Assembly: GCA_050299695.1 (NCBI GenBank)
Contig: JBNKWI010000032.1
Location: 1-33,053, forward strand
DNA from: Ovoidimarina sp050299695
GTDB taxonomy: Bacteria > Pseudomonadota > Alphaproteobacteria > Rhodobacterales > Rhodobacteraceae
Direction of reading: 5' to 3'
DNA length: 33,053 bases
Below are positions 24,349 through 33,053 of the stretch, piece after piece (position 1 is the stretch's first letter; each line of letters begins with the position of its first letter). Position numbers and translations under genes: made by a program. The notes under the pieces were generated by a model, which saw nothing but the letters and a program-made list of their open reading frames with translations, was not told the DNA's origin and made no database searches.

Positions 24349-25331
24349 GCGACACGCCTCATGAACGCCCTGGCGGGCAGATCGCGGATCTGAAACGCCG
24401 CCTCGACCCGGCGATCGCAACCGCGTTCGGCTGCATCATCCTGATCCTCGTCATCGGGTCCTTCTATTCGCCGAACTTCCTGTCGCCGGCCTACATCCTC
24501 CAGCAGCTCAAGGTCGGGTCGTTCCTCGGCATCGCCGCTTCGGGGGTGATGCTGGTGATCCTGCTCGGGCATATCGACCTCTCGATCCCCTGGGTGCTGA
24601 CCGCTGGCGCGATGATGGGCTGCGCCATGGCCGGTTTCGGCCCGGCGGGCGCGGCGCTCGCGGTGCCGGCCGGCATCCTCGTCGGTGCCTGTTTCGGGCT
24701 GATCAACGGCGTCGGCGTCGCCTATCTGCGGATTCCCGCGATGATCGTCACGCTCTCGACCAACGTCGTCGCCCAGGGGCTGATGGTGGTCTACTCGGGA
24801 GGGTTCTCGCCGCAGGATGCCGCCCCCGCGACGATGCGCTGGCTCGCCACCGGGACGCTCGTCCCCGGGGTGCCGAATGCCATCCTCGTCTGGGCGCTGG
24901 TCGGGATGGGTATCGTCTTCCTCCTGACCCGGACCGCCTATGGCCGGGCGATCTACGCCATCGGCAATCGCGAGCGGGCGGCCTATCTCTCGGGCGTGCC
25001 GACGCGCCGGATCGTCATGGTGACCTTTGTCCTCTCGGGGTCCCTGTCCGCTTTCGCGGGGGTTCTCCTGGCGGGCTATGCCTCGAAGGCGGCCCAGGCG
25101 ATGGGCGACGCCTATCTTCTGCCTTCGATCGCCGCGGTGGTGCTGGGCGGAACCTCGATCCTGGGCGGCAAGGGCTCCTATCTGGGGACGGTCGCCGGGG
25201 TGATCCTGATCACGCTCCTGCAGTCCATCCTGTCCGTGATGCAGATGCCGGAGGCCGGACGCCAGATGGTCTACGGCATCGTCATCATCTGCATGCTTCT
25301 CTTGTACGGCCGGACCAAGGCGGACATCTGA
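24345..25331 (+). CDS. Sugar ABC transporter permease 2 (CUT2 type)
   Basis: The second BPD_transp_2-family permease, 328 residues with about nine to ten membrane segments. Conserved stretches include LLGHIDLSIPWVLT (in place of the usual GGIDLSVG), INGVGVAYLRIPAMIVTLSTN, SGVPTRRIVMVTF and VLGGTSILGGKGSYLGTVAGV. I take the ATG at 24345, which overlaps the preceding stop in ATGA, rather than an ATG three codons upstream. It closes the operon. A short CCGG-GGG-CCGG hairpin followed by TTTT (25334-25348) could serve as a weak terminator, only 16 bases from the convergent LacI gene. Confidence 0.92.
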   Translation: MSDTPHERPGGQIADLKRRLDPAIATAFGCIILILVIGSFYSPNFLSPAYILQQLKVGSFLGIAASGVMLVILLGHIDLSIPWVLTAGAMMGCAMAGFGPAGAALAVPAGILVGACFGLINGVGVAYLRIPAMIVTLSTNVVAQGLMVVYSGGFSPQDAAPATMRWLATGTLVPGVPNAILVWALVGMGIVFLLTRTAYGRAIYAIGNRERAAYLSGVPTRRIVMVTFVLSGSLSAFAGVLLAGYASKAAQAMGDAYLLPSIAAVVLGGTSILGGKGSYLGTVAGVILITLLQSILSVMQMPEAGRQMVYGIVIICMLLLYGRTKADI

Positions 25332-25347
25332 GCCCGGGGGCCGGTTT

Positions 25348-26385
25348 TCAGACGGAGGCCCTGCGGACCAGCGTGCATTCGACCTTCGTCTGCGTGGGGC
25401 GCGTGTTGTGGCCGCCGATCATTTCGATGAGATGTTCTGCGGCGATCTCGCCCATCTCGTAGTGCGGCAGGATCAGCGTGGTCAGCGGCGGGTGCATGCT
25501 GTTTGCTAGATCGCGGTTGTCGAAGCCGATCACCGCGATTTCGTCGGGGATCGCGATCCCCGCTTCTCGAAGGGCGTCGTAGCAGCCATAGGCCATCGGG
25601 TCGTTCCCGCAGAAGATCGCGTCGGGCCGCGGGGCGAGCTTGAGCAGTTCCTTCGTGTGTTCGTAGCCGGACAAGGGTTCCCAGTTTCCCCAGCGCACGA
25701 GCTTGGGGTCGAAGGGAATGTCGTTAGACGCCAGGGCCTGCCGGTATCCCTTGAGACGGTCGCGAGACGCGTCGATCCCCTGCTGGCCGTTGATGAGGGC
25801 GATCCGCCGGTGGCCGGCGTCGATCAGGTGTTGCGTGGCGGCGCGGCCCCCGAGCAGATCCCCGGGAATGATCGAATGCAGGCGGCGTTTGCTGTCATAG
25901 GCGTTCAGGAGCACGGTGCGGTGCTTCAGAACGGCCGCGGAGGGTTCGACCAGCCGGGTCAGGATCGTGCCGTAGATCACGCCGGCGATGCGCATCCCCT
26001 CGAACTGTTCCAGGACCGCGGCCTCGTCCTCGGAGTTGCCGGTGACGGCCAGGACAACGGTGTAGCCGTATTCCGAGGCCTTCTTCTGGGCGCCGTCGTA
26101 GGCGATGGTCATCCAGGGGTCGCTGGCGATCTCGTCGGCGAGGAACAGGATCGCCGGCTGCAGGCTCGGGGATTTCTTGGGTCTTCTGTGAGGCAGGCGG
26201 TAGCCGAGTTCCCGGGCGGCGTCCTTCACCCGCTCCCGGGTCGCGTCCGCGAGCTTCGCGCCGGGACTGCCGTTCAGAACCAGCGAAACGGTCGCCTGGG
26301 AGACGCCGGCCAGCGAGGCGACTTCCATCATCGTCGCCCGATTTCGGCGACCGTTGTCGTGGCTCTTTGTCGTGTCCGGCGTCAT
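25348..26385 (-). CDS. LacI-family transcriptional regulator (second sugar locus)
   Basis: A 345-residue LacI/GalR protein with the head ATMMEVASLAGVSQATVSLVLNGSPGAKLADATRERVKDAA and a sugar-sensor domain that includes IFCGNDPMAYGCYDAL and IAVIGFDNRDLANSMHPPLTT. The start used is the ATG at 26385; a TTG at 26442 is possible but would add an unconserved leader. It is the third gene of a minus-strand operon after a single-domain ATPase and a permease. The likely target is the divergent promoter region at 28225-28342. By sequence it differs clearly from the regulator at 19473. Confidence 0.9.
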   Translation of the reverse strand: MTPDTTKSHDNGRRNRATMMEVASLAGVSQATVSLVLNGSPGAKLADATRERVKDAARELGYRLPHRRPKKSPSLQPAILFLADEIASDPWMTIAYDGAQKKASEYGYTVVLAVTGNSEDEAAVLEQFEGMRIAGVIYGTILTRLVEPSAAVLKHRTVLLNAYDSKRRLHSIIPGDLLGGRAATQHLIDAGHRRIALINGQQGIDASRDRLKGYRQALASNDIPFDPKLVRWGNWEPLSGYEHTKELLKLAPRPDAIFCGNDPMAYGCYDALREAGIAIPDEIAVIGFDNRDLANSMHPPLTTLILPHYEMGEIAAEHLIEMIGGHNTRPTQTKVECTLVRRASV

Positions 26386-26472
26386 CGTTGCTGGAACCTC
26401 GAGGTGAACGCTGTGGCTACTGCCAATCCCGTCGTCGTGCAATCATATCAAGTGTGGAATTTGTCCTCCCGG

Positions 26473-27468
26473 TCAGTCGCTGGATCTGAGCTTGCGAATC
26501 CGGTCGAAGGCGACGGCGATGATGATGAAGCAGCCGATGAACATGCCCTGCCAGAATGCCGAGATCCCCAGCAGGATCAGCGAGTTCCGGATCACCTCGA
26601 TGAGGAGGGCGCCCACCACGGCGCCAAGGACGGTGCCTTCGCCGCCGGCGAGATTGGCGCCACCGATGACTGCCGCGGCGATGACCGCGAGCTCCATCGC
26701 CTGGCCGAGATTGGTGGTCACGCTGCCCAGCCAGCCGGCCATCAGGATGCCCGTGAGGCCGGCCGTGAACGCCGAGAACATGTAGACGGTGACCTTCAGC
26801 CGCTTGACCGGGATGCCGGTCAGGGTCGCGGCCTGTTCGTTGCCGCCGATCGCGAAGACGTGCTGGCCCCAGCGGGTCCAGCGAAGGATGAGGCCGGCGA
26901 TGACCGCGAGGGTCAGGAGCGCGTAGAGCGGATGCGGCAGGCCGAAGGTCGAGCCGCCACCGATCCAGAGCAGCAGGTCGTGATCCGGCCCGAATTCCCA
27001 GATCATCTTGTTGTTGGACAGGACCATGGCGAGCGAGCGCGCCGCCGAGAGCATCCCCAGGGTCACCACGAATGGCGGCATTCCGACATAGGCGATGAGG
27101 ACCCCGTTGATGAGGCCGACAAGAAGCGCTGCCCCGAGAGCGGCCAAGGCGGAGATCCAGAATCCGGACCCGCCGGACATCAGCACCGAGATCACCATGG
27201 CGGTCAGGACCACCGTCGAGCCGACCGAGAGATCTATCCCGCCCGAGGCGATGACCACCGTCATGCCGATGGCGATGATCGCGACGAACGCAAAGTTGCG
27301 CGACACGTTGAAAAGGTTGCGCTCGGAGGCAAAGGCGTCCGTGAGGAACGTGAGGGCGAGGCAGGCGAGGATCGCGGCGACCAGAACCCAGAATGCCTGG
27401 AAATTCATGGCGCGGGACAGGTTGCCGCGATGCTGGCTCTGTCCGATGACCTCTTCGATTGACGTCAT
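26473..27468 (-). CDS. Sugar ABC transporter permease (CUT2 type, FrcC/RbsC-like)
   Basis: A 331-residue BPD_transp_2-family permease with about nine to ten membrane segments. The hallmark VIASGGIDLSVGSTVVLT is intact, as are INGVLIAYVGMPPFVVTLGM, FAIGGNEQAATLTGIPVKRLK (cytoplasmic loop for the ATPase) and VIGGANLAGGEGTVLGAVVGAL. The start ATG at 27468 has GGGAGG six bases upstream and follows the ATPase stop by 12 bases. It is the only permease in this minus-strand operon, so a homodimeric channel is expected. No binding protein is in the operon, so it must use one of the two encoded across the divergent promoter. Confidence 0.93.
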   Translation of the reverse strand: MTSIEEVIGQSQHRGNLSRAMNFQAFWVLVAAILACLALTFLTDAFASERNLFNVSRNFAFVAIIAIGMTVVIASGGIDLSVGSTVVLTAMVISVLMSGGSGFWISALAALGAALLVGLINGVLIAYVGMPPFVVTLGMLSAARSLAMVLSNNKMIWEFGPDHDLLLWIGGGSTFGLPHPLYALLTLAVIAGLILRWTRWGQHVFAIGGNEQAATLTGIPVKRLKVTVYMFSAFTAGLTGILMAGWLGSVTTNLGQAMELAVIAAAVIGGANLAGGEGTVLGAVVGALLIEVIRNSLILLGISAFWQGMFIGCFIIIAVAFDRIRKLRSSD

Positions 27469-27480
27469 GCCGTCCTCCCT

Positions 27481-28221
<741 letters not shown>

Positions 28222-28289
28222 CATGTTCCTCCCCTCGACGCGCCCGCCTGGCCCAACGAAGATTCAGGCGTTCGCTAATAGATCAATAC

Positions 28290-28318
28290 TTGACCGACTA
28301 ATATTAGTAAATCATACT
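28290..28318 (+). promoter_or_regulatory. Promoter with internal palindromic operator, divergent region
   Basis: On the plus strand TTGACC (28290-28295) and CATACT (28313-28318) are spaced by 17 bases and would drive the epimerase/binding-protein genes. In the spacer lies the perfect 12-bp palindrome ACTAATATTAGT (28297-28308), a classic place for a repressor. On the minus strand TTTACT and TATTGA, also 17 bases apart, overlap the same palindrome and could serve the ATPase operon. Both directions could therefore be controlled together, most simply by the LacI regulator at 25348-26385. The palindrome lacks the central CG usual for LacI sites, which lowers confidence in the regulator's identity. 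Confidence 0.5.
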
Positions 28319-28342
28319 TTTCTTTAATCGGGGAGGAGATTC

Positions 28343-29323
28343 ATGCGGCTTCTGTTGACGGGGGCGACCGGAAAGGTCGGGCAGGCGTTCCTGCCGCGCT
28401 TCCTCGGGGATCCGCGGTTTGACGACTGGACCGTCGCCGCCCTCTGTCACAACCGGACGGTCGACGAAGGCGACCGCGTCACGGTCGTCCGGGGCTCGCT
28501 GAACGACCCGGCGGCGGTCGAGGCGGCAATGAAGGGCGTGACGCATGTGCTGCACATGGCAGCGGTCAAGGAGAGCCCCGACCTGGCGATAGACGTCTCG
28601 GTCAAGGGCATGTTCGTGCTGCTCGAGGCCTTTCGTGCCGCGCCCCTGGCCGACCAGTTCATCCTGATCGGGGGCGACTGCGCCGTCGGACACGCGTTCC
28701 AGCACTATGACGGGCCGATCACCGAAACCGCTCCGCGCCGCGCCTACCAGGGCTGTTACGCCCTGACCAAGGTTCTCGAGGAGGTCATGCTGGAGCAATA
28801 CGGCATCCAGTACGACCTGAACGGCTGCATCCTGCGCGCGCCCTGGATCATGGAAAAGGACGATTTCCGCTGTGCGCTGTCCTTCGGGCCGGACCAGTTC
28901 GGCGGGCCGCCCTGGACCGACTTCCTGCCGGAAGACGAGGTGGCCGGACATCATGAGGCGGGCCGGGTGCCGATCTTGCTCGACCGGACCGGAGAGTCGC
29001 TAAAGCGCAACTTCGTCCATGTCGACGACCTGGTCACGGCGATCCTCGCCGCGCTCGACAACCCGTCGGCACGGCAGCAGACATTCAACATCTCGATGAA
29101 CCGTCCGGTGGATTACGCGACGGTCGCCGCGCGCCTCGGGGAGGAACACGACCTGGCGAGCATCGAGGTTCCCACATCGCTGCACAGCAACTGGCTCGAC
29201 AATTCGAAGGCTCGTCACATCCTGGGCTGGGAGCCCGAGGTCGACGAACAGGCGCTTATCGAGAAGGCGTGGTCCTATAGGCGCGAAGACAACGATCCAC
29301 GCATCATCTGGTACCCCGGATGA
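28343..29323 (+). CDS. NAD(P)-dependent epimerase/dehydratase (extended SDR)
   Basis: A 326-residue extended short-chain dehydrogenase. The nucleotide-binding motif is TGATGKVG (Gly7, Gly10, Gly13) and the catalytic pair is Tyr139 and Lys143 in YALTK. The C-terminal region (NFVHVDDLVTAILAAL, TFNISMNRPVDY, ARHILGWEP) is typical of sugar nucleotide or sugar epimerases and dehydrogenases. It has a strong GGGAGGAG binding site and is the first gene of the plus-strand unit that includes two sugar-binding proteins. In this setting it more likely oxidises or epimerises the imported sugar or sugar acid than makes a nucleotide sugar. Uronate dehydrogenase-like activity is one possibility, but I cannot confirm it. 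Confidence 0.85.
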   Translation: MRLLLTGATGKVGQAFLPRFLGDPRFDDWTVAALCHNRTVDEGDRVTVVRGSLNDPAAVEAAMKGVTHVLHMAAVKESPDLAIDVSVKGMFVLLEAFRAAPLADQFILIGGDCAVGHAFQHYDGPITETAPRRAYQGCYALTKVLEEVMLEQYGIQYDLNGCILRAPWIMEKDDFRCALSFGPDQFGGPPWTDFLPEDEVAGHHEAGRVPILLDRTGESLKRNFVHVDDLVTAILAALDNPSARQQTFNISMNRPVDYATVAARLGEEHDLASIEVPTSLHSNWLDNSKARHILGWEPEVDEQALIEKAWSYRREDNDPRIIWYPG

Positions 29324-29372
29324 GCCAATGAACTGAAATCCGAAAGATATTTCTCAAGTCGGGAGGACTGAA

Positions 29373-30368
29373 ATGACACGGAAAATCGGACTGATGATGT
29401 CGGCTGTCGCGGTATGCGCACTGGCAGCGGGTGCAGCATCGGCGCAGGACAAGAAGACCCTCGCCATCGTCGTGAAGGGTCTCGACAACCCCTTCTTCGA
29501 GCAGATCAACCTGGGCTGCAAGAAGTGGATGGAGGAGAACGCCGACAGCGAATACGCCTGCCTCTACACCGGCCCCGCGTCCTCGGCAGACGAGGCGGGC
29601 GAGGTGCAGATCGTCGACGACCTGCTGACATCGGGCGTCGCCGCGATCGCGATTTCGCCGTCGAACGCGCCGGCGATGGCCAACCGGATCCGGGACATCG
29701 CGCCCGGCAACCCGGTGATGACGATCGACGCCGATTTCCTCGAGGGCGACCGCGACCTGCGCGCCACCTATCTCGGCACCGACAACTACCTGATGGGCGT
29801 GAAATTGGCGTATCAAGCCTCCTTGCTGAAGCCTGTTGGTGGATCCTTCTGCCTGCAACTGTGTAACGTCGCTGCCGACAACATCAACGCCCGCGCGCAG
29901 GGCTTCCGGGACACGGCGGGCGGCGAAAAGGGCATCGACCGCCTGTCCGGTCAGAACGGCTGGACCGAAATCGACGGTTGCCCGGTCTTCACCAACGACC
30001 AGGCCGACCTTGCCAACCAGCAGATGTCGGACGTGTTCACCGCGAACCCGGATCTCGACGCCTTCATCCTGGTCGGCGGCTGGGCGCAGTTCGCGCCGCA
30101 GGCCTATGCGCAGGTGACCGATGGCGTGATGGACAAGCTGAAGTCCAATGACCTGATCATCATCGCCGGCGACACCCTGCCGCCGCAGACCCAGGCGTTC
30201 CGCGACGGGCGCAGCCACGCACAGGTCGGGCAGCGGCCGTTCGAAATGGGCTATCGCGCACCCGACGTGATGATCCAGCTCATCAACGGCGAGACGGTGG
30301 ACGATCCGCTCTACACCGGCCTCGACATCTGCAACCACGAAGACCCGGGGTTCTGCGCCGAGAACTGA
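29373..30368 (+). CDS. Sugar ABC transporter substrate-binding protein A
   Basis: A 331-residue periplasmic binding protein (Peripla_BP_4). The signal peptide spans about residues 1-25, with cleavage expected after ASA-Q. The mature part starts KKTLAIVVKGLDNPFFEQINLGCKKW, the standard first strand and ligand loop; later NVAADNINARAQGFRD and FILVGGWAQFAP lie near the hinge. GGGAGG lies six bases before the ATG. It is separated from the epimerase by 49 bases and from the next binding protein by a strong hairpin. A patch at about 29802-29875 uses many A/T-ending codons unlike the rest of the gene. It may pair with the single-domain ATPase/permease operon across the promoter, which lacks its own binding protein. 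Confidence 0.92.
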   Translation: MTRKIGLMMSAVAVCALAAGAASAQDKKTLAIVVKGLDNPFFEQINLGCKKWMEENADSEYACLYTGPASSADEAGEVQIVDDLLTSGVAAIAISPSNAPAMANRIRDIAPGNPVMTIDADFLEGDRDLRATYLGTDNYLMGVKLAYQASLLKPVGGSFCLQLCNVAADNINARAQGFRDTAGGEKGIDRLSGQNGWTEIDGCPVFTNDQADLANQQMSDVFTANPDLDAFILVGGWAQFAPQAYAQVTDGVMDKLKSNDLIIIAGDTLPPQTQAFRDGRSHAQVGQRPFEMGYRAPDVMIQLINGETVDDPLYTGLDICNHEDPGFCAEN

Positions 30369-30389
30369 CCTCCCAGGGGAAGCGGCGCC

Positions 30390-30422
30390 GGGGCCGCGCG
30401 GAAAGGCGCGGTCCCACCTTTT
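30390..30422 (+). terminator. Strong hairpin with short T-run between two binding-protein genes
   Basis: GGGGCCGCGC (30390-30399) pairs with GCGCGGTCCC (30406-30415) over 10 bp with one G-U pair and a GGAAAG loop. ACC and then TTTT (30419-30422) follow, so it could be a real intrinsic terminator or a partial one. It starts 21 bases after the first binding-protein stop and would reduce transcription into the second. Confidence 0.65.
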
Positions 30423-30440
30423 CCTGGAGAAACCGATCAA

Positions 30441-30468
30441 TTCATCAACGCATACCGTAGCTGATAAT
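30441..30468 (+). promoter_or_regulatory. Possible promoter before the second binding protein
   Basis: TTCATC (30441-30446) and GATAAT (30463-30468) are spaced by 16 bases in the relatively AT-rich stretch after the terminator-like hairpin. The -10 is good and the -35 weak. A start here would produce a leader containing the 30473-30496 hairpin. Confidence 0.3.
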
Positions 30469-30472
30469 GGTT

Positions 30473-30496
30473 GGGGTCCGACTGGTGGCGGACCCC
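30473..30496 (+). other. Leader hairpin upstream of the second binding protein
   Basis: GGGGTCCG (30473-30480) and CGGACCCC (30489-30496) form a perfect 8-bp stem with an 8-base loop, ending 42 bases before the start codon. It could protect the 5' end of the message or act in attenuation. Role not determined. Confidence 0.45.
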
Positions 30497-30538
30497 GCTC
30501 ATCCGCAAAAAAGAAAGCGGTCAAAGGGAGGACCTTCA

Positions 30539-31483
30539 ATGCTCAGATCGAAACTTGCGGTCGCCGCGCTTGTCTGCGTCGCGGCCTCCGCGGCCCAGGC
30601 CCAGGACAAGCCGGCGATGGCTTTCGTGGTCAATGCCGCATCGGATTTCTGGAAGCTTGCCGAAGCCGGCGTCAAGGCCGCACAGGCGGAGCTTCCGGGT
30701 TACGAAACCCAGTTCCGCTATCCGGCGCAGGGGACGGCTGCGCTGCAGAACGCGCTCATGGACGACCTCGTCGCGGCGGGCACCGACGCGATCATGATCT
30801 CCTCGGTCGATCCGAAGACCTCGATCGACGCGATCAACCGGATCGCCGCGCAGATCCCGTTGTTCACCACCGACTCCGATGCGCCGGCCAGCAACCGGAT
30901 CGCCTATCTCGGGTCGTCGAACACGGACGCCGGCGTGCAGGCGGGCGAGATCGCGAAGAAGGCGCTGCCCAACGGCGGCACCTGCATGGGCTTCGTCGGC
31001 TTTCTCGGCGCGGATAACGCCGTGGAGCGGATCGCGGGCTTCCGGCAGGCGGTCGAAGGCTCGGGGATCGAGCTCATCGACGTGCGCGGCGACGATGTGG
31101 ATTTCGCGCGCGCCCGGTCGAATGTCGACGACGTTCTGGCGGCAAACCCCGATGTGAACTGCATGGTGGGCTTCTATTCCTACAACCCGCCGAAGATCTT
31201 CGAGGCCCTGCAGGCCGCGGGCAAGCTCGGCGAGATCACGGTCATTGCCTTCGACGAAGACCCGATCACGCTCGGCGCGGTGCGTGAGGGCGCGTTTGCC
31301 GGCACCGTGGTGCAGGACCCGTACCAGTGGGGCTATCAGGGGATGCACCTGATGGCGAAATACCTGGAAGGCGACACGTCCGACATTCCCGAGAACGGGC
31401 TGATCATCGTGCCGACCAAGGTCATCGACCAATCCAACGTCGATGCCTTCGAGGCCGAACTGAAGGCGCGGATCGCGGGCTGA
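30539..31483 (+). CDS. Sugar ABC transporter substrate-binding protein B
   Basis: A 314-residue periplasmic binding protein of the same fold as its upstream neighbour but clearly a different sequence. The signal peptide is residues ~1-22 (VAALVCVAASAAQAQ). The mature protein starts KPAMAFVVNAASDFWKLAEAGVKAAQ; Phe and Trp at this point are common in sugar-stacking sites. DAIMISSVDPKTSIDAINRIA, FTTDSDAPASNRIAYLG and VIAFDEDPITLGAVREGAFAGTVVQDP are typical. The ATG at 30539 follows GGGAGG closely; upstream in-frame codons cover the leader hairpin and are not used. The next gene is a two-domain ATPase, its probable partner. Confidence 0.93.
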   Translation: MLRSKLAVAALVCVAASAAQAQDKPAMAFVVNAASDFWKLAEAGVKAAQAELPGYETQFRYPAQGTAALQNALMDDLVAAGTDAIMISSVDPKTSIDAINRIAAQIPLFTTDSDAPASNRIAYLGSSNTDAGVQAGEIAKKALPNGGTCMGFVGFLGADNAVERIAGFRQAVEGSGIELIDVRGDDVDFARARSNVDDVLAANPDVNCMVGFYSYNPPKIFEALQAAGKLGEITVIAFDEDPITLGAVREGAFAGTVVQDPYQWGYQGMHLMAKYLEGDTSDIPENGLIIVPTKVIDQSNVDAFEAELKARIAG

Positions 31484-31504
31484 CCCGCGATCGCGGCCGG
31501 GACC

Positions 31505-31534
31505 GGACCGCGCGGAGCCTATCCCGCGCGGTCC
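31505..31534 (+). terminator. Perfect 11-bp stem-loop between binding protein and ATPase
   Basis: GGACCGCGCGG (31505-31515) and CCGCGCGGTCC (31524-31534) are exact reverse complements around an 8-base loop. It lies 21 bases after the binding-protein stop and 26 before the ATPase start, with no T-run. The position suggests message stabilisation or partial termination that lowers ATPase levels relative to the binding protein. Confidence 0.6.
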
Positions 31535-31560
31535 TTCCCGCCCTGACGGAATGTGACCCA

Positions 31561-33035
31561 ATGACCGTGAAGAATCCGATCGACCTCACGCTGTCGGGCG
31601 TAACCAAGCTCTATCCGGGGGTCGTTGCGCTGGAAGATGTCAGCCTGTCGATCAAGAGCGGCGAGGTCGTCGGGCTGATCGGCGAGAATGGGGCCGGCAA
31701 GTCCACCCTCATGAAGGTGCTCGGAGGGGCGATCGCGCCCGACAAGGGCCATATCGAGCTGGACGGGGAGCGGATCGTGGCCTTCACGCCCGCAGAGGCC
31801 ACGGCGCGCGGGATCGCATTCGTTCACCAGGAACTGAACACATTCACCAATCTCGACGTCGCCGCGAATGTCCTCTTGGGGCGGGAGATCGTCCGCGGCC
31901 CCTTGGGCGTCCTCGACAGAAAGGCGATGGCGCGCGCGGTCGAACCGATTCTGCGGCGCATCGGGGCGCGGTTCGGCGCCACCGACTCCGCGTTCGAGCT
32001 GTCGCTCGCCGACCAGCAACTCCTTGAAATCGCACGCGCACTTTCGATGGATGCCCGCCTGGTGATCCTAGATGAGCCCACGTCGAGCCTGACGCTCTCG
32101 GAGACTCAGCGGTTGCTCGAGGTCATCGCGCAGCTTCGCGACGAGGGGGTCGCCATCCTCTTCGTCAGCCACCGCCTTGCCGAGATCGAGGAGGTCGCCG
32201 ACCGCGTCATCGTGTTGCGCGACGGGCGCAATGCCGGCGAGCTCCACCGGGGCGAGATCGAGAAGAACCGCATGGTGCGGATGATGATCGGCCGCGACGT
32301 GGGCCAGTTCTACGACAAGCGGGACCATGACGCCCACGCTCCGGTGCTCGAGCTGCGGGATGTCGCGACCTCGACCTACCCGGAGGCGCGCGTGAACCTG
32401 AGCGTGAAGGCCGGGGAGATCCTCGGGCTCGCCGGTCTCGTCGGCGCCGGGCGGACGGAGCTCGCCCTGGCGACGTTCGGCATCGACGCGCGGCTCGGCG
32501 GCGAGGTTCTCCTCAACGGAATGCCGTTGCCGCCCCGCTCGGTGGCGCAATCCATTGCGATGGGTCTGTGCCTCCTGCCCGAGAACCGGAAAGAGCACGG
32601 GCTGTTTCTCGACTTCGCGGTCTCCGACAACGTCACCTTGCCGAGCCTCGCGCGGTTCTCGCGCCGCGGGGTCGTCGACAGGGCGGCAGAGCGCGGGCTG
32701 GCCGAGACGTCGCAGCAGCGCCTGGGGATCAAGGCGGCCAACCTGGACCGGGCCGTCGCGGAGCTCTCCGGCGGCAACCAGCAGAAGGTCGTTCTCGCGA
32801 AATGGCTGGCCATGGGGCCGAAGGTGCTGATCCTCGACGAACCGACCCGTGGCATCGACGTCGGCGCGAAGGCCGAGGTCTACCGGCTGATGCAGGATCT
32901 CGCGAATGCCGGCGTCGGGATCCTGATGATCTCGAGCGACATGGAAGAGGTGATCGGAGTCTCGGACAGGGTCGCGGTCATGTGTAACGGGGCGATTGCG
33001 GGTATCCTCTCTTCGCAGGATCTCACGGAAGAATC
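31561..33035 (+). CDS. Sugar ABC transporter ATP-binding protein, two-domain CUT2 type, 3' end missing
   Basis: A fused double ATPase of the RbsA/MglA type, about 491 residues present before the contig end. N-terminal half: Walker A GENGAGKST, a weak signature (LSLADQQLLEIARAL), Walker B ILDEPTSSL. C-terminal half: degenerate Walker A GLVGAGRTEL, intact signature LSGGNQQKVVLAKW, Walker B ILDEPTRGID. Only a handful of residues should be missing, judging from family length. The frame continues past 33035 only through adapter bases, which encode a false DRKSVV-like end. The ribosome binding site is weak. Its permease should lie just beyond the edge; the binding protein upstream is its likely partner. 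Confidence 0.93.
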
Positions 33036-33053
33036 AGATCGGAAGAGCGTCGT
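33036..33053 (+). other. Illumina TruSeq adapter remnant at the contig end
   Basis: The last 18 bases read AGATCGGAAGAGCGTCGT, identical to the start of the Illumina TruSeq adapter seen at read ends. They should be removed from the assembly; they are not genomic. Confidence 0.93.

Overview
The window looks like chromosome from a high-GC alphaproteobacterium, most likely a member of the Rhodobacteraceae (Roseobacter group). The reasons are the gene content (rnd-lptC-lptA-lptB beside hpf and ptsN without rpoN, a Core-2/DUF5928 glycosyltransferase, a large RTX protein ending in a Hint domain), the strong G/C third-position bias, and a CtrA-type TTAA-N7-TTAA site. No database was searched; family names come from recognising motifs. 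The last 18 bases match the start of an Illumina TruSeq adapter, so the right edge is probably a contig end and the final codons are artificial.

Layout. 1-5296 (+): tail of an unknown gene, galU, then three glycosyltransferases of different folds (GT4, GT2-like, GT14/DUF5928), probably for a surface polysaccharide fed by UDP-glucose. 5297-5567: a gene-free stretch with an unusual three-copy inverted repeat. 5568-9406 (-): ptsN, hpf, a 272-base gap where many Proteobacteria carry rpoN, then lptB-lptA-lptC-rnd (transcribed rnd to lptB), i.e. LPS export and a short RNase D. 9594-11277: a polytopic GT87-like protein, convergent with a small DnaJ-type zinc-finger protein. 11483-15899 (+): dadA, then a 986-residue RTX/Hint protein. 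16090-19359: matB (-), and the divergent pair acdR (-) / acdS (+) for ACC deamination.

19473-25331 (+): a LacI-type regulator, a clear operator, and a complete CUT2 sugar ABC transporter (binding protein, two-domain ATPase, two permeases). 25348-28221 (-): an operon of single-domain ATPase, permease and a second LacI regulator. Diverging from it, 28343-33035 (+) encodes an NAD-dependent epimerase/dehydratase, two different periplasmic binding proteins and a second two-domain CUT2 ATPase cut by the contig end. The shared promoter region at 28225-28342 has a 12-bp palindrome placed between the elements of a good promoter. The right third thus holds parts of three CUT2 sugar transporters and two LacI regulators, a carbon-scavenging locus whose substrates cannot be read from sequence.

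No tRNA, rRNA, CRISPR array, insertion sequence or prophage gene was seen. No gene-free stretch exceeds 300 bases. The gaps at 278-388, 9422-9569, 11278-11482 and 15900-16089 showed nothing beyond what is listed.
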